From assembly GCA_963770045.1 (NCBI GenBank), contig CAVYOD010000014.1, forward strand, positions 1 to 64,000: a DNA stretch of 64,000 nt. Direction: 5' to 3'. The notes below the pieces were generated by a model. The model searched no databases. It was not told where the DNA came from and saw nothing but the letters and a program-made list of their open reading frames with translations. Positions 51,571 to 59,880 of the stretch are shown here, piece by piece. This DNA is from CAVYOD01 sp963770045. GTDB lineage: Bacteria; Acidobacteriota; Aminicenantia; Aminicenantales; CAVYOD01. A program made the translations under genes and the position numbers. Numbering within the stretch: the stretch's first letter is position 1; each line of letters opens with the position of its first letter.

Positions 51571-52530
51571 ATGAAAAAAGCCCTGGTGTGCGGAGCGGGA
51601 GGATTCATCGGCAGTCATTTGGTCAGGAGACTGAAACAGGATGGATATTGGGCGAGAGGGGTTGACCTGAAATATCCTGAATTCTCGCCGACGGCAGCCG
51701 ACGAATTCTTGGTCCTCGACCTCCGGGAGGAAAAAAACTGCCAGGCGGCGGTCCGGGACCCCGAGGAACGGCCGTTTGACGAAGTCTACCAGCTGGCGGC
51801 CGACATGGGCGGGATGGGGTTCATTCACGCCGCCGAGTGCGAGATCATGAGGAACAGCGCCTTGATCAATATCCATATGATCCATTCGAGCGCCGCCGCG
51901 GGAATCAAGCGCTATTTCTTCTCCTCTTCGGCCTGCGTTTACCGGGACATGGACATTGACGAGCCGGAGTTATCAGAGGCGGAGGCGTATCCCGCCCGGC
52001 CCGACAACGAATACGGCTGGGAGAAGCTCTACGCGGAGCGCATGGCCATGGCCTACGGGCGGAGGTATGGAATGGCCGTCAGGCTGGCCCGGTTCCAAAA
52101 CTGTTTTGGCCCCGAGGGGACGTGGAGAGGTGGCCGGGAGAAAGCCCCGGCCGCTTTGAGCCGCAAGATCGCAGAAGCGAAGGACGGCGGCACGATCGAA
52201 GTCTGGGGTGACGGGTCTGCAATGCGCGCCTACACCTACGTCGATGACATGCTCGAAGGAATCCGCTTGCTCATGAATTCCGGCCTGGGAGACGGGGTCA
52301 ACATCGGCCGCCGGGAATACGTCTCTGTCGACGAATTGGTCCACACCATCGCCGATATCGCCGGGAAAAAAATCCGGATCAAGCATACCGAGGGTCCGGT
52401 CGGAGTCAAAGCCCGGAATTTCCGGGTCGACCGTATTGAGTCCATCGGCTGGAAATCACGTTTCTCTCTTCGCGACGGCCTGTCCCGGACTTATCCCTGG
52501 GTCAAAGCCCAAGTCGAAGCCCACAAATAA
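51571..52530 (+). CDS. GDP-mannose 3,5-epimerase-type NAD-dependent epimerase
   Basis: 319 residues from the ATG at 51571 (MKKALVCGAGGFIGSHLVRR). The frame extends 27 codons upstream, but that part has no family similarity. It is an extended short-chain dehydrogenase: NAD site GAGGFIGS, the GME-specific stretch VYQLAADMGGMGFIHA, the serine of FFSSSACVY and the catalytic Tyr-x3-Lys in EYGWEKLYAE. Nucleotide-sugar contacts follow (ARFQNCFGPEGTWRGGREKA). It interconverts nucleotide sugars, most likely GDP-mannose to GDP-L-galactose or a related epimer, feeding polysaccharide synthesis. No other sugar gene is nearby, so the product's use is unclear. Intact frame. Confidence 0.85.
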   Translation: MKKALVCGAGGFIGSHLVRRLKQDGYWARGVDLKYPEFSPTAADEFLVLDLREEKNCQAAVRDPEERPFDEVYQLAADMGGMGFIHAAECEIMRNSALINIHMIHSSAAAGIKRYFFSSSACVYRDMDIDEPELSEAEAYPARPDNEYGWEKLYAERMAMAYGRRYGMAVRLARFQNCFGPEGTWRGGREKAPAALSRKIAEAKDGGTIEVWGDGSAMRAYTYVDDMLEGIRLLMNSGLGDGVNIGRREYVSVDELVHTIADIAGKKIRIKHTEGPVGVKARNFRVDRIESIGWKSRFSLRDGLSRTYPWVKAQVEAHK

Positions 52531-52536
52531 AAGGCC

Positions 52537-52665
52537 GTGAGCACTGAGCAGTCAAAAGACGCTAAATTAGAGCGGCTAGAGCGGCCTTAGCGTTTGAGGA
52601 GTCTCCTCAACAAACGGCCAGGCAGTTTGAAAAGAACGGCTCACGGTTCTTGGCTCACTGCTCAC
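52537..52665. repeat. GTGAGCA inverted repeat, copy 1, doubling as terminator
   Basis: GTGAGCACTGAGCAGT (52537-52552) is mirrored by GGCTCACTGCTCAC (52652-52665), followed on the plus strand by seven T. The 85-base interior folds further: ACGCTAA/TTAGCGT and TGAGGAG/CTCCTCA. It sits between the convergent epimerase and peroxidase genes, so it probably terminates the epimerase transcript. The right arm runs into the last codons of the peroxidase. Confidence 0.6.
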
Positions 52666-53707
52666 TTTTTTTAGAAGGCAACAACGGGACCTTGAGGGCA
52701 TCGGCCGGGATTTCGCCGGTCAGGGATTCTAAGAAAGAGATGATCTCTGCGACTTGAAGTTCCGGCAGCTCCTTTCCCAGTTGGATCTTGCCCATCATCG
52801 AGACCGCGTCTTCCAATTTGTCCACGGACCCATCGTGGAAATACGGGGAAGTCTTTTCCACATTCCTCAGCACGGGAACCTTAAACACGTACCGGTCGGA
52901 TTCCTTTTTTGTAGCCGCAAACCTCCCCTCATCGACCTGTTCGCTCTTGGTATATTGCCAATACGGCTCAAAGATGCCGAATTTCTGGTACATCTGGCCC
53001 CCGACATAAGGCCCGGAATGGCAATTGACACATCCGATTTCAAGGAATGCATCGAGTCCTGCCTTCTGCTTCTCAGTCAAGGCGTTTTCCTCTCCTTTCA
53101 AGAACGAGTCAAAGGGGGAGGGCGTCACCAGCGTCCGTTCAAATGCGCCGACGGCCAGGCCAAAATTGACCGCGCTGACCGGCTCTCGTTCGTTCGGGAA
53201 CGCGCTCTTGAAGAGGCCTTCGTAATCTTGGAACACTCTGAGTTTCGCCTCTACAGATTCGGAAGATGGCATTCCAAACGAGGCCGGACCGGTGATCGAC
53301 TGCCTGGCTTGGTCTTCGACGCTCTCTCTGTTTCCGATCCAATGCTCAGAGATCTGGCCGGCGGCGTTGAGGGCGGTCGGCACATTTCTTGGACCGGTCC
53401 GGCAGTTGTTCCCGATCCCCTTCCGCAGTCCGTCTGCGCCATAAAGGCTGATCGGATGACATCTAGCACAAGACACCGTGCCGTCAATCGAGATCCTGGT
53501 TTCATAAAACAACAGCTTTCCGAGTCTGGTCTTTTCGGGAGTCAACGGATTTTGATCTGAGACGATCGCGGCGGGAAGAGGCCCCAGGACACTTTTTGCC
53601 CTGGTCATCAGATCCTCATCCGCGCCGTTTGAAACCGCAGCTTGGAGAGCCGCGAGCAGACACCCGGAGAAAACTATGGCCATGAGATAATTTCGTCCTT
53701 CATGCAT
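52655..53707 (-). CDS. Di-heme cytochrome c peroxidase (CcpA/MauG family)
   Basis: 350 residues from the ATG at 53707, behind GAGGTGGG. Signal peptide MHEGRNYLMAIVFSGCLLAA. There are two haem c sites: VSCARCHPISLYG (~residue 75) and IGCVNCHSGPYVGG (~residue 225). Both carry CxxCH. The N-half also has NVPTALNAAGQISEHWIGNR, typical of bacterial cytochrome c peroxidases. It would reduce hydrogen peroxide in the periplasm. With superoxide reductase at 59426, it points to oxygen-damage control in a mainly anaerobic cell. The C-terminus KKSEQ is encoded by the intergenic repeat, so the last residues may not be ancestral. Intact frame. Confidence 0.9.
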   Translation of the reverse strand: MHEGRNYLMAIVFSGCLLAALQAAVSNGADEDLMTRAKSVLGPLPAAIVSDQNPLTPEKTRLGKLLFYETRISIDGTVSCARCHPISLYGADGLRKGIGNNCRTGPRNVPTALNAAGQISEHWIGNRESVEDQARQSITGPASFGMPSSESVEAKLRVFQDYEGLFKSAFPNEREPVSAVNFGLAVGAFERTLVTPSPFDSFLKGEENALTEKQKAGLDAFLEIGCVNCHSGPYVGGQMYQKFGIFEPYWQYTKSEQVDEGRFAATKKESDRYVFKVPVLRNVEKTSPYFHDGSVDKLEDAVSMMGKIQLGKELPELQVAEIISFLESLTGEIPADALKVPLLPSKKSEQ

Positions 53708-54186
53708 TGGTCCCACCTCGTTTCCTAATGACCGCCCGCAGCCATCAGGGATTCACAGAACCTCGGCTCTCGCTTCGGCGGCCCGGCTTATTCGACCGGA
53801 AAGCCTGATCGGTCATGAGGACAAGAGTGGCTTTGTCCGGGGAACTGTGGAGTCGGAACCCGGCCCTCCGTATCACAACAGTCCCCTGAGACATCCCTTT
53901 CGCCTGTTTTCTTAAGGGGGTTGTACCCGCAACCTTCTAACTAATAGAGATTTAGCACGGCTCGAGAATTTCTGTCAAAGCGCCGCCCTGAGCAGCATTC
54001 TGGCGACAATGGCGAAACGCAATCCCAGGCTGATGAATCGTAAAGACGGGTCTCCTCCTGAGGTGAATAGTTATCCCCGAGAATGAGCTCTACGGGCAGA
54101 GAGCCAACCCCTCACGAGCCGAGTTCAAAGAGGTCACCGCCCCCTGCTCCGTAGGCAAGGAAAAAAGAGAAAAGCCGAGAGAACCG
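53708..54186. other. Long intergenic region with possible structured RNA
   Basis: 479 bases without a gene. GGGGAACTGT (53839-53848) can pair with ACAGTCCCC (53878-53886) around a G/C-rich loop, and other short stems surround it. It lies upstream of the peroxidase gene in the minus direction, so it could be its leader. It matches no riboswitch class I know. Confidence 0.35.
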
Positions 54187-54588
54187 TTATTGCGTCTCGA
54201 CGATGCTTTCGACCTCGATCATGTCCTTTTGCTTCGTCCCCATAACCGTAATCATCATGTTGTCGGTTTTCGTCGTCTTGTTGAGCAAATCAACGGCCAT
54301 CTTGGTCCCGGCCGCGTCGAATTTGAAGAATTCATATTTGCCCATTGCGTCCTTCATGATAATTCCATAGCCAGACTTCATGCAGCCGGGCATCTTCAAG
54401 CAGGCGACGGTGTGTTTTTCGGGATTCAATTTCATGTCGGTTCCATCACCGGCTTTGCCCGCCGTCCAGCAGGCGACATCAGACAAAATGCCCTTGAACT
54501 CCAGAGCTTTTGCCTGCACAGGAAGAAGACTGCCGAAATAAAGGACGGCCAAAAAGACAAAAATAGCCACCATAAACTTTTTGTTCAT
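54187..54588 (-). CDS. Small secreted protein of unknown function
   Basis: 133 residues. MNKKFMVAIFVFLAVLYFGSLLPVQAKA is a signal peptide. The mature part has three cysteines (SDVACWTAG, HTVACLKMPGCMKSGYG) and ends with a small beta domain (DLLNKTTKTDNMMITVMGTK, KDMIEVESIVETQ). The pattern of a C(x)n-C-C site with His (PEKHTVAC) may bind a metal or form a disulfide. I recognise similar short periplasmic proteins but no named family. It has its own promoter and is not coupled to neighbours. Intact frame. Confidence 0.75.
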   Translation of the reverse strand: MNKKFMVAIFVFLAVLYFGSLLPVQAKALEFKGILSDVACWTAGKAGDGTDMKLNPEKHTVACLKMPGCMKSGYGIIMKDAMGKYEFFKFDAAGTKMAVDLLNKTTKTDNMMITVMGTKQKDMIEVESIVETQ

Positions 54589-54609
54589 TTTGTAACCTCT
54601 GTTGTTTTT

Positions 54610-54638
54610 ATGTTAACCCATCCTGCGGCGATTGTCAA
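54610..54638 (-). promoter_or_regulatory. Sigma-70 promoter of the small secreted protein
   Basis: TTGACA (54638-54633), 17 bases, TAACAT (54615-54610) on the minus strand, 22 bases before the ATG at 54588. Confidence 0.65.
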
Positions 54639-54653
54639 TTTCGGTTATTTCGC

Positions 54654-56458
54654 TTACTTCGAGCCCAATTCAGGAATGGGAACTTGCTCTGCGGCGCAGG
54701 TCGCCGAAAACTCTTGGAGCGCCCAAGGTGCATCCTCAGGATAGAACGCCGAGTACGGCTGCTGAAGAAGCTCGACCGCCTCGCTGGTCTGCGCGTCGCA
54801 CCAGCCCGGAATCTCCTGTTTTATTTTTTTTAGGGAAACGCCGCTCAGTTTGAGGGTGATCAAGGTCTTCACGCTTTCCGTGTTGATCAGGATCGTTTTC
54901 ATTCCCCCCTCAAGGATCTTCTTTTTTGCCCGGGCGATCTTACCGTCCCCGATTTCGTTGAGGAGATGCATGTATTTCTCAAACAGAATCCATTCGTTGA
55001 CGAGCAGGGCTATTTCCGAGGGAGAGAACGAGGTCCAGAAGCGGACGGGCTGCCTCAAACAGATAAACCGGCCGAGCATGAAAGTCCCCGCAGAATAGCC
55101 AAATCTCTTTGTCTGAACGCATTTGCGGAGGGCATCCTTGAAAAACCTGATCTTTCTGTCCAGGGTCAAGAGGTTGAACACGGTATGCTGTTTCAGATGG
55201 TCACCCATCTCGCTTCGGAGAACTTCCTTGACGTAGAGGCTTCGGTGGCCATCGAACCATTTGTTGACCAGTTCTTTGGCCTTTTCCGTTTCCCCTCTGA
55301 ATTCCAGGATCGCCAGCCGGAGGATCTCCCGGAGGCTGGAGATCTGCTCCAGATTCAGGCCGGCAGGGTTCACGAGCTTACGGCCGGCCGACCAGGTTAT
55401 TCCTTTTTTCCCAAGGTTAATCAGGCCTGGCAGACCGTAACTCTGACAGATGGTCACGACATGGATGGCCGCCGAGGTCATGCTGAGGATCGCGTCCATC
55501 TCACGCAAGACCACGGTGTCGCTCGGCTCGAATGCCTTTTTGCAGAGGCAGACCTTGCGTCCCGTCTTTTTTTGGGCTAGCGCGGCCGCGGGGGTGAAGA
55601 AGACCTGGGCGGTCACGGCGGTCCGGGGAAGGAGCGAGACTCCCGAGCTGAAATGGACCAGCTCCTTGAAAGACTCTGGATCGATCGTATCCGACTCGAT
55701 CTGCTTGATTTGATAGGGCTTGATCAGCTCGGGAACCCGGCGCTCCGGGATGATCCCGCGTTTATAAAGGTCCATCACGGCGATGAACGCCCCCCGACCG
55801 GTCATTTCCGAACGGTTCAGTTGGAGCAGGGCATGGCACAGCGGATCGCGAATATCATAGGGTAAGTGGACGAGCCGAGCGTTTGGGCGGTCAGCCTTTC
55901 CAGGTCATGCACGGCGGTTTCGATCTGCCTCAGACGCTCCGCCGGCTTCTTGTGATAAACGTTGGCCGTCAAGATAACAAAATCCGGCACCGGATAACCC
56001 TGCTGGCTCAGACGCAAGAGAGTCGCACCTTTGTCCCCGGTGATTTTCTCAGAGTAGCAATCGGGACTCGTGCAGGGGACAACGCAATCATCGCCCTGCC
56101 GAGGGACATTTCGGAAAAAATATCTCCACTCTTGATAATAATCGTTGATCAACCGGCGCATCTTCTGTTGAGCCGGAGCGGAGCGATTCCGGGCGGACAA
56201 TATGAGCCGGCAGTAGTCAAGCGCCTTTTTGAAGTCTTTCTGGCAGAGAAAGGGCAGGTCGAGCTCTCTGATCTCCGTCTCGCCGAGAAATCTCCCCCCT
56301 CTGCCGTAAAGCTCGAGAACCGGGGGAGAAAAGCCGGTCGGGCGCCGAGCCCGTTCATCCAGGAGGCGCTCTTTCATGCTGCTCAGAATGGCCCGCTGGT
56401 TGGGATAATTCCCGCGGACGAAGAACCTCTCGATGGATCGAAGATCCTTGACGATCAT
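54654..56458 (-). pseudogene. Divergent pyruvate phosphate dikinase-like protein without PEP barrel, frameshifted
   Basis: The start is uncertain (ATG at 56458; the frame opens at 56506 with TTG). Two frames make one protein of about 600 residues. Residues ~130-215 resemble the start of the PPDK ATP-binding domain (EKITGDKGATLLRLSQQGYP, then PMIFAIRCAMP, like VRSGAxxSMPG). After a frame change near 55845, MTGRGAFIAVMDLYKRGIIP matches the PPDK central helix, and VFFTPAAALAQKKTGRKVCL the swivelling phosphohistidine domain, with His in TSAAIHVVTICQSYGLPG aligned to the catalytic TSHAA His. The PEP/pyruvate TIM barrel is replaced by ~250 residues of unknown helical sequence. Compared with PPDK, ~200 residues of the ATP-grasp are missing. 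Function unknown. Confidence 0.65.
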
Positions 56459-56520
56459 CCCCTGGACCACAGAAGATTCAGTATCATAGGAGATTGAGAA
56501 AGTCAAAAATTCAAGAGAGA

Positions 56521-56734
56521 GTGAGCACTGAGCTGTGAGTAGTGAGCAGTGAGTCCCCTAATATCCAGAATGCAAACTTTAAATTTTGATAGACTCGGCT
56601 CTATTTCGGGAATGTGGGTCTTCAAGAAGACGCCGACTCTGATGTCTGGCGAGCGGGCCATTGGACGCGCTGCCCCGCCCAATTGAACTTAGTTGTTGTT
56701 GATCACTGCTCAGTGCTCACCGCTCACTGCTCAC
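56521..56734. repeat. GTGAGCA inverted repeat, copy 2
   Basis: The left arm (56521-56553) starts GTGAGCACTGAGCTGTGAGT. The right arm (56704-56734) is the inverse of GTGAGCAGTGAGCGGTGAGC plus ACTGAGCAGTG. Each arm holds three or four GTGAGC-type units about ten bases apart, and the arms enclose 150 bases of unrelated DNA. It lies between the divergent genes starting at 56458 and 56803. Confidence 0.65.
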
Positions 56735-56802
56735 ATCTTCTTTTTGTTTAATTTACAAAACCAGATCAAAAACATAGAATACAGCTCCTGGGAAAATTAG
56801 AG

Positions 56803-57543
56803 ATGAAAGCAAGACCTGACTCGAATCAAATTTGCGTCCTGGATAAAATTCCCATCAAGCTGGACGCCGACCAAGCCGTGATGGCGCTCCACTGGAACAG
56901 GAAGAGGGACCCAGAGTCGGAGCTGCAAAGACTCCTCGATCAGGCGAAAACGCTGGTTCAGCCAAAAGCCGCTTACCGGGTTTCTTCTGTCGCTTCCGTC
57001 TCCGGAGACGAGGTCGCCGTCGGCGGCGTAACATTTTCCAGCCGAGTTTTGAGGATCAACCTGGCAAAAGTTGAATCAGCATTTCCATATATTGTTACGA
57101 TAGGGAAATGCCTGGAAACTGAGGCCCAGTCATCAGGGGACCTTCTCAAACAATATTATCTTGAAACCCTCGGCGACCTGGCCCTCCATCTGGCAGAAGA
57201 ATATCTCGCCAAAACGATCAAAACAGAGTACCGACTCAGGCATCTTTTCAGTATGAATCCCGGCTCCCTGAAGAACTGGCCCCTGACCGAGCAAAAAATG
57301 CTTTTCGCCCTGTTTGGAAATACCGAAGGACTCCTCGGAGTCAGGCTCACCGACCAGATGCTCATGATCCCACGGAAATCGATCTCAGGCATCTATATCC
57401 CGTCAGCTGCAAAATTCTCGAGCTGCAAGCTCTGTCAAAGGAAAAATTGTCAAGGAAGAAAAGCCGCCTACGACGCCCGGCTGAGTCGAACCTACCAGCT
57501 GGAAGGGGAGTTCGATTCGCCTGAGGGAAGCTGCGAATTCTAG
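56803..57543 (+). CDS. Methionine synthase activation-domain-like protein
   Basis: 246 residues, intact. The sequence resembles the stand-alone activation domain of B12-dependent methionine synthase: LKQYYLETLGDLALHLAEEY lies in the helical part, and the hallmark SGIYIPSAAKFSSCKLCQRK NC-x-GR follows near residue 200, where the domain contacts SAM and a small cysteine cluster (C-x2-C-x4-C) sits at the end. Stand-alone proteins of this type accompany corrinoid methyltransferases and may reactivate them. No corrinoid protein lies in the window. It is monocistronic, divergent from the PPDK-like gene across the repeat. Confidence 0.75.
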   Translation: MKARPDSNQICVLDKIPIKLDADQAVMALHWNRKRDPESELQRLLDQAKTLVQPKAAYRVSSVASVSGDEVAVGGVTFSSRVLRINLAKVESAFPYIVTIGKCLETEAQSSGDLLKQYYLETLGDLALHLAEEYLAKTIKTEYRLRHLFSMNPGSLKNWPLTEQKMLFALFGNTEGLLGVRLTDQMLMIPRKSISGIYIPSAAKFSSCKLCQRKNCQGRKAAYDARLSRTYQLEGEFDSPEGSCEF

Positions 57544-57618
57544 CCCGGACGACGTGTCAAAAATTCCGCCATCCGTCGGCTTTCGAATTTCGAATCAGGT
57601 TAGAATATCCGCCGAAAA

Positions 57619-58110
57619 TCAGCTGCGGAAGCCCGCTTCGCCGATCTGAAAGCTCTCCACATCCTGGCCGTAATAAAGGCTTGGAATATAGGGAATCGAT
57701 CCGGTCCACCAAAAGCGCTTGGGATCAATCTCGATTGTCTGGATCCGCTTCTCCCGTTTCAGCCGGGCCAGAAAAGAGACGATATCCAGATGATCGGTGT
57801 CCCGGAAGCAGGTCAAGAAGGGGTGCATTGACGCAACCGTCTTTATGAAATCTTCATTTCGCTCGGGCAAAATCATGATGATCTGGGTCTCGCGAAGGAA
57901 TTTCTGGAGTGAGACGATGCTCACGACTTCCTCTTCGTCTGCCGTCAGAAAAACGGCGATGTCCGGCGACGAGAAATTCCGAAGATGACTGGCCAGGCCC
58001 GAGACCGTTCTCATGATTCTGAGTTTCTCGTCAGGAACCGTCTGCTTGATCAGTTCCTGGATTCGATATCCCTCATCCTGAGTTTTAGCCGAAAAAAAGA
58101 ACAAGCTCAT
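57619..58110 (-). CDS. Pseudo-receiver-type small protein 1
   Basis: 163 residues with ACGGAGGG before the ATG. Alternating beta/alpha elements fit a CheY-like fold (MSLFFFSAKTQDEGYRIQEL, PDIAVFLTADEEEVVSIVSL, TQIIMILPERNEDFIKTVAS), but the usual acidic pair, phospho-acceptor Asp and Lys-Pro are missing. A C-terminal tail of about 40 residues ends with WWTGSIPYIPSLYYGQ. It is a paralogue of the protein at 59881-60282 (shared F-R-E-T-x-I-x-x-I-L core). A sigma-54-type promoter lies in front. It may act as a phosphorylation-independent regulator or binding partner. The fold assignment is inference. Confidence 0.6.
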   Translation of the reverse strand: MSLFFFSAKTQDEGYRIQELIKQTVPDEKLRIMRTVSGLASHLRNFSSPDIAVFLTADEEEVVSIVSLQKFLRETQIIMILPERNEDFIKTVASMHPFLTCFRDTDHLDIVSFLARLKREKRIQTIEIDPKRFWWTGSIPYIPSLYYGQDVESFQIGEAGFRS

Positions 58111-58170
58111 TGTTTCCCTCCGTCTGATGCGTTTTTACTCATTTCTCTTACTCTGACTCTTTTCCCCTGA

Positions 58171-58186
58171 TTCAAGAAATGTGCCA
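58171..58186 (-). promoter_or_regulatory. Sigma-54 promoter of pseudo-receiver 1
   Basis: On the minus strand TTTGGCACATTTCTTGAAT: TGGCAC (58186-58181), five bases, TTGAA (58175-58171). The -24/-12 spacing is exact. The ATG is 61 bases downstream. Confidence 0.7.
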
Positions 58187-58395
58187 AACTCATGAGGCGA
58201 ATTCTTCGCTCTGTTCAAGGGGAATATTCGAAATCCCGGGTCGGGTTCGTTCCGGTTTCAGTATCGCGATACAGCACAAATCTTCTTTTGCAGGACTCCA
58301 AGACACTTCTTCTGTTTATGGCGCCTTTCCGCGAGAACCGCGAAAAATGGACACGTTATTTTTTCTGGGTGGCCCGGGGGTAAAGGAGGTCTCCC

Positions 58396-58426
58396 CTGAC
58401 CCCCCGCGGTAGCCGCGGGGGGTCAG
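58396..58426. other. Perfect 14-base GC-rich hairpin
   Basis: CTGACCCCCCGCGG (58396-58409), TAG, CCGCGGGGGGTCAG (58413-58426). There is no T-run on either side. It may be a palindromic repeat unit or the 3' end of a small RNA started at 58519-58534. Confidence 0.6.
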
Positions 58427-58518
58427 AAGGAGATGGCGAAGAGTTTATTTAAAAGGAGGAATTGAGAGTCTCGGATTCTCTTATCCACTTTCTTTTTGAC
58501 ATCCTCATTCGACCATAA

Positions 58519-58534
58519 TACAAAAAACATGCCA
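58519..58534 (-). promoter_or_regulatory. Sigma-54-like site with no known gene downstream
   Basis: On the minus strand TTTGGCATGTTTTTTGTAT: TGGCAT (58534-58529), five bases, TTGTA (58523-58519). The flanks agree with the two other sigma-54 sites of this region. The next annotated gene in this direction is about 400 bases away, beyond the GC hairpin. Confidence 0.45.
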
Positions 58535-58779
58535 AAGTCGGGACAACCGCAATTTTATTTTATAAGGGGAAAGGGCCTGGCTCTGCACCCAAATCCGACT
58601 CGTGAAGGCACAATTTATTCTGCAAAACAGGAATATTTCCTGCCGGGCGGGATTTATCTGGTTTATTAATATGACGCTAAGTTGCCAAAGCTCTGGCCTT
58701 CAAGGGTACCGCGAAGGCTGTGGCCATGGCAGACTCTGGTATGTATCTTGCAGGCAAATGGATGCCCGAAGAGTATGTT

Positions 58780-59493
58780 ATGTTCAAAAACAGAGGGGCA
58801 GCGGGTCGAAAGCTTGGCCGGGCCCTTCAAAAATACGGCCTTCAAGACCCCCTCGTCCTGGCGATTCCCCGAGGCGGTGTCGAGGTGGGCTTCGAGGTCG
58901 CGAAACTGCTGGAGGCAGATTTTTCTCTCTTGATCTCCCGAAAGCTTCCCTGCCCGGATAACCCGAAGGCGGGCTTCGGAGCGATTGCCGAGGACGGGAG
59001 TTCTTACATCCACGTCAACATGGTCCGACGCCTTCCCCGAAAAACTATCTACAGGCTCTTACGTCAGCAGGCCGAGGCGGTCCGGCAAGGAGTGGAGATT
59101 TTGCGAAAAGGGAGGCAACTGCCGAAAATGTCGGGGAGGACTGTCATCCTGGTCGACGACAGTCTGGCCTTTGGTTCGACAATGAAGGCGGCCGTCTTGC
59201 TCTGCCGAAAAAAAGGAGCAGCAAGAATCATCGTCGCGGTCCCCGTTTCAAGAAAAGGGGTGATGGATGAAATCAAATGGATAGCGGATGAGGTCATCGT
59301 TTTGGAAAGCCAGGCGAATTTCTCTTCTGTATCCCAGGCTTATCAGAACTCGCCCGAAGTAACGGAAGACGAGGTTTTGAATATTCTTCAAAAATGGGTT
59401 TCACTCAAAAACAAGGAGGTTTCTCATGGCCGGCTTCAAGGACCTGTTTCAATCGGCGGATTGGAAGCAGGAAAAACACATCCCAGTCATTGA
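58780..59493 (+). CDS. Phosphoribosyltransferase family protein
   Basis: About 237 residues from the ATG at 58780 (MFKNRGAAGRKLGRALQKYG), where family members start; CGAAGAG lies in front. An upstream ATG at 58726 is in frame. A type I phosphoribosyltransferase core is visible: PLVLAIPRGGVEVGFEVAKL near the N-terminus and the PRPP loop VILVDDSLAFGSTMKAAVLL. Such stand-alone proteins are often called putative PRTases; the base they use is not known. The last 25 residues run past the ribosome-binding site and start of the next gene by 68 bases, so either the genes overlap or a frameshift hides a shorter end. Confidence 0.8.
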   Translation: MFKNRGAAGRKLGRALQKYGLQDPLVLAIPRGGVEVGFEVAKLLEADFSLLISRKLPCPDNPKAGFGAIAEDGSSYIHVNMVRRLPRKTIYRLLRQQAEAVRQGVEILRKGRQLPKMSGRTVILVDDSLAFGSTMKAAVLLCRKKGAARIIVAVPVSRKGVMDEIKWIADEVIVLESQANFSSVSQAYQNSPEVTEDEVLNILQKWVSLKNKEVSHGRLQGPVSIGGLEAGKTHPSH

Positions 59494-59821
59494 CGCGCCT
59501 AAGAAGGTCAAGAAGGGGGAATTCTTCCAGGTCAAAGTGTCCATCGGGAAAGAAATCGCCCATCCCAATAAGACCGAACATCACATCAGCTGGATCGACG
59601 TTTACTTTCATCCGGAGGGAGAAAAATTCCCCTACCAAATCGGAAAAGCCGAATTCATGGCCCACGGCGCTTCAACCCAAGGCCCCGATACCAGCACGGT
59701 CTATACCCACCACGAAGTCATTTTTAGCTTTAAAACCGATAAGCCCGGTACGATTCTCGCATCGAGCCTCTGCAACATCCATGGGCTCTGGCAAAATTCT
59801 CAACCCCTTGAAGTCGGCTGA
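59426..59821 (+). CDS. sor: Superoxide reductase (neelaredoxin, class II)
   Basis: 131 residues with AAGGAGG six bases before the ATG. It is the one-iron superoxide reductase: Glu-Lys-His in KQEKHIPVIDAP, two His in KTEHHISWIDVYF, and the Cys/His pair in SSLCNIHGLWQNS, which together form the Fe(His)4(Cys) site with the catalytic Lys. The desulforedoxin Fe(Cys)4 domain is absent. It reduces superoxide to peroxide without making oxygen, an enzyme of anaerobes. The di-heme peroxidase at 52655 could remove the peroxide, although that protein is periplasmic and this one cytoplasmic. Confidence 0.93.
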   Translation: MAGFKDLFQSADWKQEKHIPVIDAPKKVKKGEFFQVKVSIGKEIAHPNKTEHHISWIDVYFHPEGEKFPYQIGKAEFMAHGASTQGPDTSTVYTHHEVIFSFKTDKPGTILASSLCNIHGLWQNSQPLEVG

Positions 59822-59880
59822 GAGGCGGAGAAAGAATCGGCGCAGAGAATCAGTCTTTGGGAGCGAATTGAAAAAATATA

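Noticed and set aside
53708..54186. Known riboswitch (c-di-GMP, fluoride, cobalamin) before the peroxidase
   Set aside because: None of the conserved core sequences of these classes is present on either strand.
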